From positions 5,828,001-5,892,000 of the forward strand of contig NZ_CP020809.1 in the NCBI RefSeq assembly GCF_002157835.1: a stretch of DNA of 64,000 bases. The letters run 5' to 3'. The stretch is from Mycobacterium dioxanotrophicus. GTDB taxonomy: Bacteria; Actinomycetota; Actinomycetes; Mycobacteriales; Mycobacteriaceae. The position numbers and the translations under genes were made by a program. Below, piece by piece: positions 36,267 through 45,066 of this stretch. Each line of letters opens with the position of its first letter. The stretch's first letter is position 1. The notes beneath the pieces were generated by a model. It ran no database searches. It worked only from the letters and a program-made list of their open reading frames with translations, and was not told the origin of the DNA.

Positions 36267-36326
36267 CGCGAGCGTGAACCCGCTGCGAGTTTGAGCGCCG
36301 GATTTCGCAGCCAATTCACACTCGTG
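36267..36326. repeat. Family B palindromic intergenic element, copy 3
   Basis: Arms GTGAACCCGCTGCGA (36274-36288) and TCGCAGCCAATTCAC (36305-36319) have the same 15-bp length and 16-bp loop as the copy at 22170-22215. CGCGAGC flanks the left side. Confidence 0.65.
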
Positions 36327-36353
36327 GCGACGAATTCCAGTGCTACCGACGCC

Positions 36354-36683
36354 TCAAGCCACATAGACCTTCCGCAGCGTCTCGCGGACCGTCCAGGTGG
36401 TGCCTTGCCCGGCGTGAAGCCGGACAACGCTGCCGGGATGCAGGTCGATGGCCGGGGAGCCGTCGTCGAAGGCGACGGTCGCGTCACCGCTGAGAACCAC
36501 GAACACCTCATCGGTCTCGATGTCGCGCGAGACGCCGGGCGTGTGTTCCCACACACCGATGGTCACGTTCGACAGAGAGATCAGATCGCGGTATGCCGTT
36601 GTCGGCGCACCGCTCACCACGGCCTCGCCAGGAAGCGGGGTGTGGTCGAGCGCCACAGCGTGGGCGTTGACGCACTCGTTCAC
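36354..36683 (-). CDS. Cupin-domain protein
   Basis: A 109-aa small single-domain cupin. IGVWEHTPGVSRDIETDEVFVVLSGDATV and DLHPGSVVRLHAGQGTTW-like segments give the two beta-barrel motifs. The fold resembles the DUF861 class found beside polyamine and ureide oxidases. The first motif lacks the usual pair of metal histidines, so metal binding is doubtful. GTG 36683 overlaps the oxidase stop by 4 bp (GTGA), so the two are translationally coupled, and a role in the same pathway is likely. Confidence 0.78.
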   Translation of the reverse strand: MNECVNAHAVALDHTPLPGEAVVSGAPTTAYRDLISLSNVTIGVWEHTPGVSRDIETDEVFVVLSGDATVAFDDGSPAIDLHPGSVVRLHAGQGTTWTVRETLRKVYVA

Positions 36684-38104
36684 GAATCAAACCCCAAACC
36701 CACGGAGTCGAGCGCCTTCAGCAGGACGTTGCGGTGGCCTTCCCGGTGATCGGCACGGTCGAGCGACCAGCGCGTCGCCTGAATCCCGGCTGATGCCAAC
36801 GGCTCTGGCGGGAACGGCAGCGGCAGCGACTTGACCATCCCCAGTTCGGTGCGCGCGGTCGGCGTGCCGGCGAACCGGTCGAGCATCACCTCGGCGGCGA
36901 AACGTGTTGCCGCCACGCCCAGCCCGGTGAACCCGGCGGCGTATCCGACCCGGTCTCCGTACGCGGACCCGAAGAAGGCGCAGAAGCGCGTCGACGTGTC
37001 GATCACGCCGGCCCAACGGTGGGTGAACGCGACGTCCTCCAGCTGCGGGAACGTCGTGAAGAAGTGACCGGCCAGTCGACGGTAGGTGGCGTCGCGGTCC
37101 TCGTACTGAGGCCGGATGCGGCCGCCGAAGTGGTAGATGGCGTCGTACCCGCCCCACAGGATGCGATTGTCCTTGGACATTCGGTAGTAGTGGAACTGGT
37201 TCGACATGTCACCGATGCCTTGCCGATGCCGCCAGCCGATATCCGCCAGCTGCGCTTCGGAGAGCGGTTCGGTCATCAGCGCGTAGTCGTAGACCGGCAC
37301 GGTGTGGTAGCGGTACCGCTTCAACAATGACGGAAAACCGTTGGTTGCCAGGATCACTCGGTCGGCCCGCACCGAAACACGCTCAGTATGTACGGTCAGC
37401 GGTCCTCCACGACGGTCCTGCCCGAGTCCACAAACCTTGCTGTGCTCGTAGATCTCCGCGCCGAGTTCAGCTGCAGCGCGGGCGAGTTCGTACACGAGCT
37501 TGGCGGGATGAACCAGCGCACAGGTGTCCTTGGACCACACGCCGGCCAGGTAGGTGGGCGAAGCGACCTCGGCACGCATGGCCTGCCGGTCCAGGTACAC
37601 CTGCCCCGGTCCCAGCGGCGCGGCCGCCAATTCGTCGGCCTGGTAGGGCTCTACCGCAACCGAGATGGACCCGGTGCGCTCGAAGTCGCAGTCCAGACGC
37701 AACGTATCGACGGTCTTCTCGATGCCGTCGAGGTTCTCCATGCCCAGCCGCTCAAGGGCCTCCATCTCTTCGGGCCACCGGCTGCGACCGTTCTCGGCGC
37801 CGTGGGTGAGCGATGCGTCGACGAAACCGCCGTTGCGACCCGAGGCTGCCCAGCCGATCGTCTGCCCCTCCAGCACGGCGACCCGAAGTCCCGGGTCACG
37901 CTGTTTGGCCAGCAGCGCCGACCACAGACCCGTGTATCCGCCGCCGACGATGACAAGGTCATACTGCGTCGCTGCCCTGGTCAACGTCGGGTAGCCGGGA
38001 TGGGCCTGCACGTCATCCAGCCAGAATGGCTGCAATACGGTGTTTGCCAGTGAGCGATCGACGAGGCCGACAGCGGGCCTGTTCTTTTCGAAAACGGTGC
38101 GCAC
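36680..38104 (-). CDS. FAD-dependent oxidoreductase (DAO family, PuuB-like)
   Basis: A 474-aa protein. The FAD-binding motif is YDLVIVGGGYTGLWSALLAKQ (about 48-68), followed by IGWAASGRNGGFVDASLTHG, and the C-terminal cofactor segment is GYAAGFTGLGVAATRFAAEV. The order and motifs resemble gamma-glutamylputrescine oxidase (PuuB) and related amine oxidases, which release aldehyde, ammonia and hydrogen peroxide. The following cupin gene is coupled by a 4-bp overlap. No glutamylpolyamine ligase is nearby, so the actual amine substrate is not fixed. Confidence 0.83.
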   Translation of the reverse strand: MRTVFEKNRPAVGLVDRSLANTVLQPFWLDDVQAHPGYPTLTRAATQYDLVIVGGGYTGLWSALLAKQRDPGLRVAVLEGQTIGWAASGRNGGFVDASLTHGAENGRSRWPEEMEALERLGMENLDGIEKTVDTLRLDCDFERTGSISVAVEPYQADELAAAPLGPGQVYLDRQAMRAEVASPTYLAGVWSKDTCALVHPAKLVYELARAAAELGAEIYEHSKVCGLGQDRRGGPLTVHTERVSVRADRVILATNGFPSLLKRYRYHTVPVYDYALMTEPLSEAQLADIGWRHRQGIGDMSNQFHYYRMSKDNRILWGGYDAIYHFGGRIRPQYEDRDATYRRLAGHFFTTFPQLEDVAFTHRWAGVIDTSTRFCAFFGSAYGDRVGYAAGFTGLGVAATRFAAEVMLDRFAGTPTARTELGMVKSLPLPFPPEPLASAGIQATRWSLDRADHREGHRNVLLKALDSVGLGFDS

Positions 38105-38160
38105 GGGACTCTTCCTGAATGGTGAGGTACCACCCAGTAAGAAGCATCGGCACCATTAGC

Positions 38161-38685
38161 TCAAGGGTGTTGACGTAAGCGCAGCAGCTGCGGGATGAGC
38201 ACCCGCGTGTCAGGCACGAACGGCCAGTCCGGATCGGCCAGGTGGGCGGCGAGCTCGTCGTCTGTCCACCACCAGCCGGCGCTGATCTCCTCGGGTTGGT
38301 GCCGGATCGGGCCGTCGCAGTACGTCTCGAACGCAAACACGTGACACCGCATGGGTTTTCCGGCCCATTGCCCGTCCCATGCCGCCGACGCGAGCGGCGT
38401 CAACGGTACCCCGGTGATGCCGAGTTCCTCGTGCAGTTCGCGGGTCGCGGTCTGCAGCGGTGTCTCACCGGGGTCGATGACACCGCCGGCCAGGCAGTCG
38501 TGCATACCGGCGAACACCGCCTTGGTCGGAGTGCGTCGGTGCACGTAGATGCGCCTGCAATCGGACGATCGGACCAGCACCCCGGCGCTGCCGTGCCAGA
38601 GTCCTTCGGCGTACACCCGCGACCGCGCGGCAGCGCCGGTGGCATTGCCCTCGGCGTCGTACACCGTCACGAGTTCCTCGCTCAT
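38161..38685 (-). CDS. NUDIX hydrolase
   Basis: A 174-aa protein with a complete Nudix box, GVIDPGETPLQTATRELHEE followed by LGI. The N terminus (EELVTVYDAEGNATGAAARS) resembles the isopentenyl-diphosphate isomerase/YfcD-like branch, which often acts as a diphosphatase. ATG 38685 has GGAAAGG about 10 bp upstream; GTG 38694 is an alternative. The substrate is unknown. It stands alone between an oxidase gene and a repeat element. Confidence 0.85.
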   Translation of the reverse strand: MSEELVTVYDAEGNATGAAARSRVYAEGLWHGSAGVLVRSSDCRRIYVHRRTPTKAVFAGMHDCLAGGVIDPGETPLQTATRELHEELGITGVPLTPLASAAWDGQWAGKPMRCHVFAFETYCDGPIRHQPEEISAGWWWTDDELAAHLADPDWPFVPDTRVLIPQLLRLRQHP

Positions 38686-38703
38686 GTGCGTCACCTTTCC
38701 CGC

Positions 38704-38790
38704 CGAGCAGACGTGGCGGTACGCGACACGCCGCGCTTTGCGGACCTACATGTCTGCTCGCGGGGGGACTGCTCGCGGGGGACTGCTCGC
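38704..38790. repeat. Family A palindromic element, copy 2, with partial tandem copies of its right arm
   Basis: Arms CGAGCAGAC (38704-38712) and GTCTGCTCG (38752-38760) span 57 bp, with CGACACGCCGC 20 bp from the left end, exactly as in copy 1. The right arm is followed by two more degenerate units ending GACTGCTCGCG up to about 38790, suggesting local duplication. Confidence 0.72.
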
Positions 38791-38801
38791 GCCGGGAACA
38801 T

Positions 38802-41372
38802 TTAGCGCCCCGCACGCTTGATGGCTTCGCGACGGTTTGTCGCACCGAGCTTGCGGTAGATGGCCCGCTGATGCGTCTTGAGGGTGTTCACCGACACCCC
38901 CATCTTCTCGGCGATGTCCTGCATCGTCATCGGCGTCCGCAGGAAGGCCAGCAGTTCCTGTTCGCGGGGCGTCAACGCCGCCGGTATGCCGTCGGTAACC
39001 GCCCGCTCACACTGCAGCAGTGATTCTTCGACAAAGTCCGGATAGGACGTGTACGACAGATGCGCCGCGAGCAACTCCCGGCACACCGGGTCAGGATTGT
39101 CGACGAATTGATAGCGCACCCGCTCTGGACGGGCAACGGAGATCGCCTCTTCCATCCGCTTGTGAGCGGAGTCTGCCTGTCCCTCTTGCCAATCCAGATA
39201 CGCCAGGGTGCTCAGCGCATACGCTGCGATGTAGGCGGGGACCTGCGGCTCCAACGCCTGCTGTGCCAGGCGCATCGCCAGCGGGAGGACACCGAGACGA
39301 CGGCACATACCCGACATCACGGCCGAGACCATCGGAACATGTTGGGAATCGAGCACACTCGCGGCCAGCTCGAGCGCAAGCCGATGATCACCGCGGGCTT
39401 CTGCCAGCCGTGCCCGGCCGGCGGTCTTGTAGCTGACCCAGGGCACCCCGTGGGTATCCGCGTCCGGCATGCGGCCGACGGCGATCTCAGCGGTGGCGAG
39501 TACATCGTCGTCGCGCAGCGTCGCCGCGCTGAACGCCAGAAACATCCGCGACGTGTCCGGGTAGCCCACTCCGGCGGCGGCGCTCGCCGGGATCAAATAC
39601 TCGACGGCCGAGGCGATCTCACCGCGCCAGAAGTGAATCCACCCGGCCGTGAATCGTTCGATGCCGTCGCCATCGTGCGAGAGCCACAGCTCGGGAGTGG
39701 ATTCGGCTCGCACCACCGCACGTTGCAGCACCGACTGCGCGCGGGTGCTCTCGCCCGAATGGGCGAGCGCGAAGGCCAGGCTCTGCCGAGCCCGGTGCGC
39801 CACCTCCGGCAGGCCCAAAGCGGCGCATTCGTTCATCGCCGCCTCGAGCAACTCTGAACCGCGCGTCGCACCGCGGCGCAAGCGCGAATCTGCCCAGCCG
39901 AGGACGAACAACGCACACGCATACACCCGGGGTGTGACGACATCGCGATCGGTGAGGGCGACCTCGACCCGGCCCGCCGCCTCCGACATGGCCTCGCGGT
40001 CGTCGGACACCAGAAGTTGTGTGAGGTCGGCGACGAACCGCGTCCGTCGTGACGCCGACGGCATCGCCGCGGCGCGGTTGAGCAGTAGCGTCGCCATGAC
40101 GTCGTCGCCTGCCATGGCCCGGCAGCTGGAACGGATCATCAGGATCTCGGGATCCTCGCCAAAGGCCTCGGTCAACCGTAGACACGCCTGCTCCAATGCG
40201 GTGGAGCGGGATTGGAGCAGCAACTCCAGCCAGTGATCGGCGACGATGTCGCGGCCCGCGCGATCACCGCCGACGATCGCGTGGTCGACCGCGTCCAGCG
40301 GATACCGCTGCGCCAGCTCCCGTGCGGCGATCTGGTTGAGTCGCAACCACTCTTGGGGGTCGGCTCGCCGGAGGATCTCCCGGCAGTGCCGGACGAACAG
40401 CGAATGCCACTGGTATACGGCGCTTTCCCCGGCGCCGATACGTTCTATGAACAGGCCTGCGGCGACGCAATCGTTAAGAAGTGCCGCACTGTCTGTCCGA
40501 CCTGACAGCGTCGCGGCAAGCTGTTCATCGACCCGCGAACACACCGTCGCCTTGAGCGCGAAGGCGGCCAGGTCGGGACGAAGCCGCCCGAGTACCGCAG
40601 TGCTGATGTAGTCGGTGAGATCGCTGCCGGGTGTGAAGGCCTCGGTGTCATCACCGCTGACGAGAATCAGTCGGACCGCGCCGGGCCACCCGTCGGTGGC
40701 GGCCATGATGCGGTCGACATCGGCGGCGTCACCACGCGCCGCCACGAGCGCTTCGACTTCACCGCGGGTGAAAGCCAGTTCGGCGGAGCCGATCACCGCG
40801 ACCTTGTGATGCACGCGCAGTCGCGACCATGCCGGGCCTACCGGATCGGTGGTGATCATGACGAACTGAAGCCACGGCGGACGGTTCTCGACGAACTCCA
40901 CGACGTCGGCATCCGGCCACCGGTCCCGCGCCAGTTGGTAGTCGTCGACGACGAGGACAATCCGGGGATGATCCAGGGCCCGCAGTGCTGCGACACCGGC
41001 GCCGTAGGACGCCGATTCGAAGATCCCGGACACGGCCAGGGCCAGGGCTTCATCACCGCGTTCGCGCGCCGCGCTCAGCAGGGCGGTCAGAATTCCGCGC
41101 AGCACATCGCCGCTACCGTTGACCCGCTCGGTGAGCGTCAGCCACGCAACCGAACCGGGTGCCACACACCGGTGCCCGGCAGCCCACTGCGAAACCGCAA
41201 CGGTCTTGCCGAATCCCGACGGTGCGGCCACGAACACCGACCTCATGCCGCCGAGATGCGCCTCCAGAATGTCCGCAACTGCATTGCGCGGCAACATGTC
41301 CGAGCTTGGTGACGGAGTGGTGGCCAGAAACCACGGCACGGGGTGCATGGCTGAGGTTCCGGTTGGCTGCAC
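38802..41372 (-). CDS. Large ATP-binding LuxR-family regulator (MalT-like, LAL)
   Basis: An 856-aa signal-transduction ATPase. Walker A is APSGFGKT (about 49-56) and Walker B is IVLVVDDY (about 141-148). A long helical, TPR-like middle follows, and a C-terminal LuxR helix-turn-helix (ALTPREQELLAFLR, MQDIAEKMGVSVNTLKTHQRAIYRKL). GTG 41372 lies 8 bp after TATACT, which fits leaderless translation; ATG 41348 with GGAA upstream is the alternative start. A 15-bp palindrome at 41402-41416 overlaps the -35 region. It lies directly downstream of the alkyl sulfatase gene. The inducer is unknown. Confidence 0.85.
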   Translation of the reverse strand: MQPTGTSAMHPVPWFLATTPSPSSDMLPRNAVADILEAHLGGMRSVFVAAPSGFGKTVAVSQWAAGHRCVAPGSVAWLTLTERVNGSGDVLRGILTALLSAARERGDEALALAVSGIFESASYGAGVAALRALDHPRIVLVVDDYQLARDRWPDADVVEFVENRPPWLQFVMITTDPVGPAWSRLRVHHKVAVIGSAELAFTRGEVEALVAARGDAADVDRIMAATDGWPGAVRLILVSGDDTEAFTPGSDLTDYISTAVLGRLRPDLAAFALKATVCSRVDEQLAATLSGRTDSAALLNDCVAAGLFIERIGAGESAVYQWHSLFVRHCREILRRADPQEWLRLNQIAARELAQRYPLDAVDHAIVGGDRAGRDIVADHWLELLLQSRSTALEQACLRLTEAFGEDPEILMIRSSCRAMAGDDVMATLLLNRAAAMPSASRRTRFVADLTQLLVSDDREAMSEAAGRVEVALTDRDVVTPRVYACALFVLGWADSRLRRGATRGSELLEAAMNECAALGLPEVAHRARQSLAFALAHSGESTRAQSVLQRAVVRAESTPELWLSHDGDGIERFTAGWIHFWRGEIASAVEYLIPASAAAGVGYPDTSRMFLAFSAATLRDDDVLATAEIAVGRMPDADTHGVPWVSYKTAGRARLAEARGDHRLALELAASVLDSQHVPMVSAVMSGMCRRLGVLPLAMRLAQQALEPQVPAYIAAYALSTLAYLDWQEGQADSAHKRMEEAISVARPERVRYQFVDNPDPVCRELLAAHLSYTSYPDFVEESLLQCERAVTDGIPAALTPREQELLAFLRTPMTMQDIAEKMGVSVNTLKTHQRAIYRKLGATNRREAIKRAGR

Positions 41373-41380
41373 GGCTGTGA

Positions 41381-41416
41381 AGTATAAGGGCTATTTTCAC
41401 GGCCGTTAGTAACGGC
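41381..41416 (-). promoter_or_regulatory. Candidate promoter and operator of the LAL regulator
   Basis: On the minus strand TATACT occupies 41386-41381. The perfect palindrome GCCGTTAGTAACGGC (41402-41416) covers the -35 region and starts right after the alkyl sulfatase stop codon. The spacing to GTG 41372 suggests a leaderless message. Confidence 0.5.
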
Positions 41417-43501
41417 TCACGGCGTCACGATGTTGAACCAGAGATTGAATGTGTCGAGCAGGCCGACGAAATCGTCCACCGACTGCCGGTTGCCCTCGAG
41501 CGCCACGTTGTTCGCCGATATGGCATCGGCGAGCGTCACCTTGCCGAGCTGGATATCGTTCATCGTGGCCTTGGTCAGCTTCAGCGTGGCATCCGATTGC
41601 GGCAGGAACCCGTCCGAGTAGTTCAGCACGCCGTTTTCCACCGTGAGGCCGTACTGCTTCTTGAGGTCGGTGAAATCGACGTTGAGCGCGATCTTCTTCC
41701 CCGCGGCCTTGGGACCGTTGAGCCGAACCGCAAGGTAGTCGAACATCATCTCCGGCGGCATGGCATCGATGGTGTCGGGGCTTGCGGTGTCGGTACCACC
41801 GGCGGTCGGCACCCCGTTGCGCAACTCGTATGCGCCCTGCAGGTATACCGAGCGCCACGGCCCCGACTCGGCCTGATAGCCCATCTGCTCGTAGCTGTCG
41901 GCCAGCAGGTTCTTTCCGTTCACGCTGTCCGGGTTGGCAAACACCACCTGCTTGAGCACCATCGCCGTCCAGCGGTAGTTGCCGTCGTCGAAGTCCTTCT
42001 TGGCCTTCTCCAGGATGGCGTCCTCACCGCCCATGTACTCGACGTACTTCTTGGCGGCCGCTTGCGGAGGTAGATCGTCGAGGTCTGACGGATTACCGTC
42101 GTACCAGCCCATATACCGCTGATAGACCGCTCTCGTGTTGTGTTTGAGCGTGCCGTAATAGCCGCGGTCGGGCCAGAAGTTGTTGAGCTCGGGCGGAAAC
42201 TGCATCTCCTCGGCGATCTCGGATCCGACGAGTCCCTCGTTCATCAACCGCACCGACTGGTCGTGCATGTATTTGTACATGTCGCGCTGGCGTTTCCAGT
42301 AGTCGATGATTTTGTCGTGGCCCCACATGGGCCAGTGGTGGCTCTGGAACTTCACCTCGGTGTTGGGACCGTAGACCCGGATCGTGTCGTCGAGGAACTT
42401 CGCCCAGATACGGGCATCGCGCACCTGCGCGCCACGCAGGGTCAGCAGATTGTGCATGGTGTTGGTGGTGTTCTCCGCCATCCACATGGCTTTGAACTGC
42501 GGGAAGAACGTGTTCATCTCGGTGGGCGCCTCGGTGCCGGGCGTCATCTGGAACTCCATGTCGACACCGTCGATGGTCATCTTCTGACCGGTGGTGGTGA
42601 TGATGTCGGTGGGGATGATCAAGCTGGGCACACCGGTGGACACCGTCATGCCGAGGCCGCCGTTCACCCCGCCCTGCACATTGCGCGGTAGCAGTGCGCC
42701 GTACATGTAGACGGCACGCCGCGACATGGCATTGCCCGCGATCACGTTCTCGCTCACCGCATCTTCGACGAAGGCCTGCGGTGCAATGACTTTCACCTTG
42801 CCGGAGTCGACGTCGGCCTGGTTGATGATGCCACGCACACCGCCATAGTGGTCGACGTGGGAATGACTGTGGATGACAGCGACGATGGGCCGGCCACCCA
42901 GCTTGTCGTTCACCAGATCGAGTGCAGCCTTCGCCGTTTCGGGTGAGATCAAGGTGTCGTAGGCGATCCATCCCGTGTCGCCCTTGATGAAGGTGATGTT
43001 GGACAAGTCGTAACCACGTACCTGGTAGATCTTGTCGGGAACGACCTCGAAGAGCCCGTATTCCATGCACAGTTGGGCATTGCGCCACAGACTCGGGTTG
43101 ACGGTGTCGGGCGCGGGCTTGTCGTCGGCGATGTACTTCTTGTACTCCTCCAGATCCCACACGACGTTGCCGTTCGCGTCCTTGATCGTCAGGGTGTCCG
43201 GTCGCGCGATCATGCCGCGTTTGGCGTCCTCGAAATCACTGCGCTCGTTGAACGGCAGCGAATCCATCACCTTCTTGTTGGCCGCCTTGGTTGCCTCCGT
43301 GGCACCTTTGACGGTGTTGTCGGTGGTGATCTGTCCGCCCCCGCCGCCGCCCGACGAGGTGTTGCCCCCGGTCTTGTCGTTGCAGGCCGCCACCAGAGTG
43401 GAGGCGACCCCCGCGGCCGCCAGTCCCCCCAGCACCTTGCGCCGCGGCAGCCGCGCACGGTTTTCCCCACTCTGGTCCTGCACGTTCGGATGTCGACTCA
43501 T
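41417..43501 (-). CDS. Alkyl sulfatase, SdsA1/BDS1-like metallo-beta-lactamase fold, exported lipoprotein
   Basis: A 694-aa enzyme. The zinc motif is HSHSHVDH (His213, His215, Asp217, His218), placed as in SdsA1-type alkyl sulfatases, followed by the dimerisation helices and a C-terminal SCP2-like domain (KIALNVDFTDLKKQYGLTVE). These enzymes hydrolyse primary or secondary alkyl sulfates such as SDS and do not need formylglycine. The N terminus carries twin arginines (RLPRRKVLGGLAAAGVA) and a lipobox ending VAAC at Cys40, followed by a Gly/Ser linker, so a Tat-exported lipoprotein is likely. This is the third sulfatase gene in the insert. Confidence 0.9.
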   Translation of the reverse strand: MSRHPNVQDQSGENRARLPRRKVLGGLAAAGVASTLVAACNDKTGGNTSSGGGGGGQITTDNTVKGATEATKAANKKVMDSLPFNERSDFEDAKRGMIARPDTLTIKDANGNVVWDLEEYKKYIADDKPAPDTVNPSLWRNAQLCMEYGLFEVVPDKIYQVRGYDLSNITFIKGDTGWIAYDTLISPETAKAALDLVNDKLGGRPIVAVIHSHSHVDHYGGVRGIINQADVDSGKVKVIAPQAFVEDAVSENVIAGNAMSRRAVYMYGALLPRNVQGGVNGGLGMTVSTGVPSLIIPTDIITTTGQKMTIDGVDMEFQMTPGTEAPTEMNTFFPQFKAMWMAENTTNTMHNLLTLRGAQVRDARIWAKFLDDTIRVYGPNTEVKFQSHHWPMWGHDKIIDYWKRQRDMYKYMHDQSVRLMNEGLVGSEIAEEMQFPPELNNFWPDRGYYGTLKHNTRAVYQRYMGWYDGNPSDLDDLPPQAAAKKYVEYMGGEDAILEKAKKDFDDGNYRWTAMVLKQVVFANPDSVNGKNLLADSYEQMGYQAESGPWRSVYLQGAYELRNGVPTAGGTDTASPDTIDAMPPEMMFDYLAVRLNGPKAAGKKIALNVDFTDLKKQYGLTVENGVLNYSDGFLPQSDATLKLTKATMNDIQLGKVTLADAISANNVALEGNRQSVDDFVGLLDTFNLWFNIVTP

Positions 43502-43647
43502 ACAAACGGATTATGCCGATTGCGCCGGGCAATTCCATTCAAATCGCGGGGCGCACGGCGAGAATTCCGTTGGGTGAAATTGCGTCGGCCTCACCCATTT
43601 TGGGCGATACCCAGCTGGGCAAACAAAGATCACGTTGCCGGTACGCG

Positions 43648-44931
43648 TCATATGAGCCACCAATTCACCCCGTCGGAGACCACGTCGACCGCCGCACCGG
43701 TGGCCAGCACGAAATCGGCTGCACCGTCGATGGATTGTCCCGCCGCGGCGCGAAGTGTCACTGTGCTGCCGGTGGCGTTCTTGACGGTGTAGCGGCACGT
43801 GTTGTCTACGGCCGTCGGCAAAGTGACTGTCGAGACGCCGGTGGCGAGCACATAGACGTAATCGGTGCCCGGCACCGCATCGAACGGGTGATCGCGGGTC
43901 AACGTGAGGACCGAGCGTCGCGGTACCGTCCGATTCCCCGACGTGTTACCCGCGACGCCGACGTTGCTGCCGTCGGCACGGACGGGAGCCACACTGTAAC
44001 CGTTGTTGTCCCACTGATTTCCGCATATCGCGATGTTGTCGACATATTGCGCGTCGACCGCGTAGCTCCATCCGGCACCGTCGTCCACGTTGGCGATGAA
44101 GTTGCCGGTGACGTTGAATCCCATGGTGCGGTGATCGGCGTCAACCGAGTAGATCCCGATCGCCGGAAAGACATTCGTCGCACCCTTGCCGCCGTTGGTG
44201 ATGTTGTTGCCGACGATGGCCACCTGCTCGTTGTCCGATTCCAGCCACGGCGGCATGGTGAAAACTATCGCCTCGTGCCGCGCACCTTCGCAGATGTTGC
44301 CGATGATGGTCAGCTGCTTGTTGCCACGAAGCTCAATGTTGTTCTGCGGCGCGCCGTTGAGGTGGTTGGCGATGATGCGGACCGGACCTGCCTCGATCGA
44401 CAAGTTGGGACCCGTCGACCCGATGTTGTTGTTGACGATCCAGGAGTCGTAGAAGTGATAAGTGGTGTAGATGCCGTAGCCGCTGCACTGTTCGATGAAG
44501 TTGTCGTCGATCCAGTTCAGCAGCCCGTCGGTGGTGGCATTGACCCGCATGCCGTACCCGGTCCAGCCGCTGAGCCAGCAGTGCCTGACATAGCTCTTGT
44601 CGAGCTCCACATCGAACGCCGGTGACCCGCGAAAGTCCGCGTCAACCCTGAGGTTTTCGATGCGGCATTCCGTCCAGCGCCCGCTGATGGGCGCGACGTC
44701 GCTCGTAACGCGAAGTCGCGCAGCCCGCTCACCCGCGCCGAGCAGGCAGATCCGCGCGAAACCGTCCGCGCCGTCGCCGATCGAACCGGACAGCGCGTAG
44801 TCGCCGGCCGGGAAGAACACCGTGCCGCCACCACCGGCTACCGCTTCCCGAACAGCGGCCATCACCGCGGCAAAATCGTCGGTCGCGCCGTCTCCGGTCG
44901 CACCGTATGCCGTCACGTCGATAACAGCCAT
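43648..44931 (-). CDS. Right-handed beta-helix protein (pectate lyase superfamily, phage-tailspike-like)
   Basis: A 427-aa protein. DVTAYGATGDGATDDFAAVMAA opens it, the hallmark of the pectate-lyase-3 family found in phage tail spikes and polysaccharide lyases. Repeated strands with asparagine turns (WIDDNFIEQCSGYGIY, IVNNNIG, IIGNICEG, IVGNNI, NVTGNFI) predict a parallel beta-helix. The C-terminal about 80 residues (TVTLPTA, TVKNATGSTVTLRAAAGQSI, VSDGVNWW) resemble the end of phage tail fibres. No signal peptide is seen. ATG 44931 starts the fold. No other phage genes are near. It may bind or cut a polysaccharide; the function is unknown. Confidence 0.8.
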   Translation of the reverse strand: MAVIDVTAYGATGDGATDDFAAVMAAVREAVAGGGGTVFFPAGDYALSGSIGDGADGFARICLLGAGERAARLRVTSDVAPISGRWTECRIENLRVDADFRGSPAFDVELDKSYVRHCWLSGWTGYGMRVNATTDGLLNWIDDNFIEQCSGYGIYTTYHFYDSWIVNNNIGSTGPNLSIEAGPVRIIANHLNGAPQNNIELRGNKQLTIIGNICEGARHEAIVFTMPPWLESDNEQVAIVGNNITNGGKGATNVFPAIGIYSVDADHRTMGFNVTGNFIANVDDGAGWSYAVDAQYVDNIAICGNQWDNNGYSVAPVRADGSNVGVAGNTSGNRTVPRRSVLTLTRDHPFDAVPGTDYVYVLATGVSTVTLPTAVDNTCRYTVKNATGSTVTLRAAAGQSIDGAADFVLATGAAVDVVSDGVNWWLI

Positions 44932-45066
44932 GGCACCGAATTGTATTTGCGCAAATGCCGGTGGTTTCGCGTATCGGGGTTCGGCATATGCGGCACGATG
45001 GCGACGCGTGGATGAAAAGATGGGGCTATTCCACCAAGCAGCCACGGATCCGCGGGGAGACATTCG

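Larger units (their letters stand above)
35827..36353. other. 527-bp stretch without a supported gene
   Basis: Open frames here are short and have no recognisable domains or good ribosome sites. The stretch contains a strong 13-bp hairpin (36207-36235) and a family B palindrome (36267-36326). It may hold a decayed gene around 35890-36200, but I cannot identify one. Confidence 0.4.
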
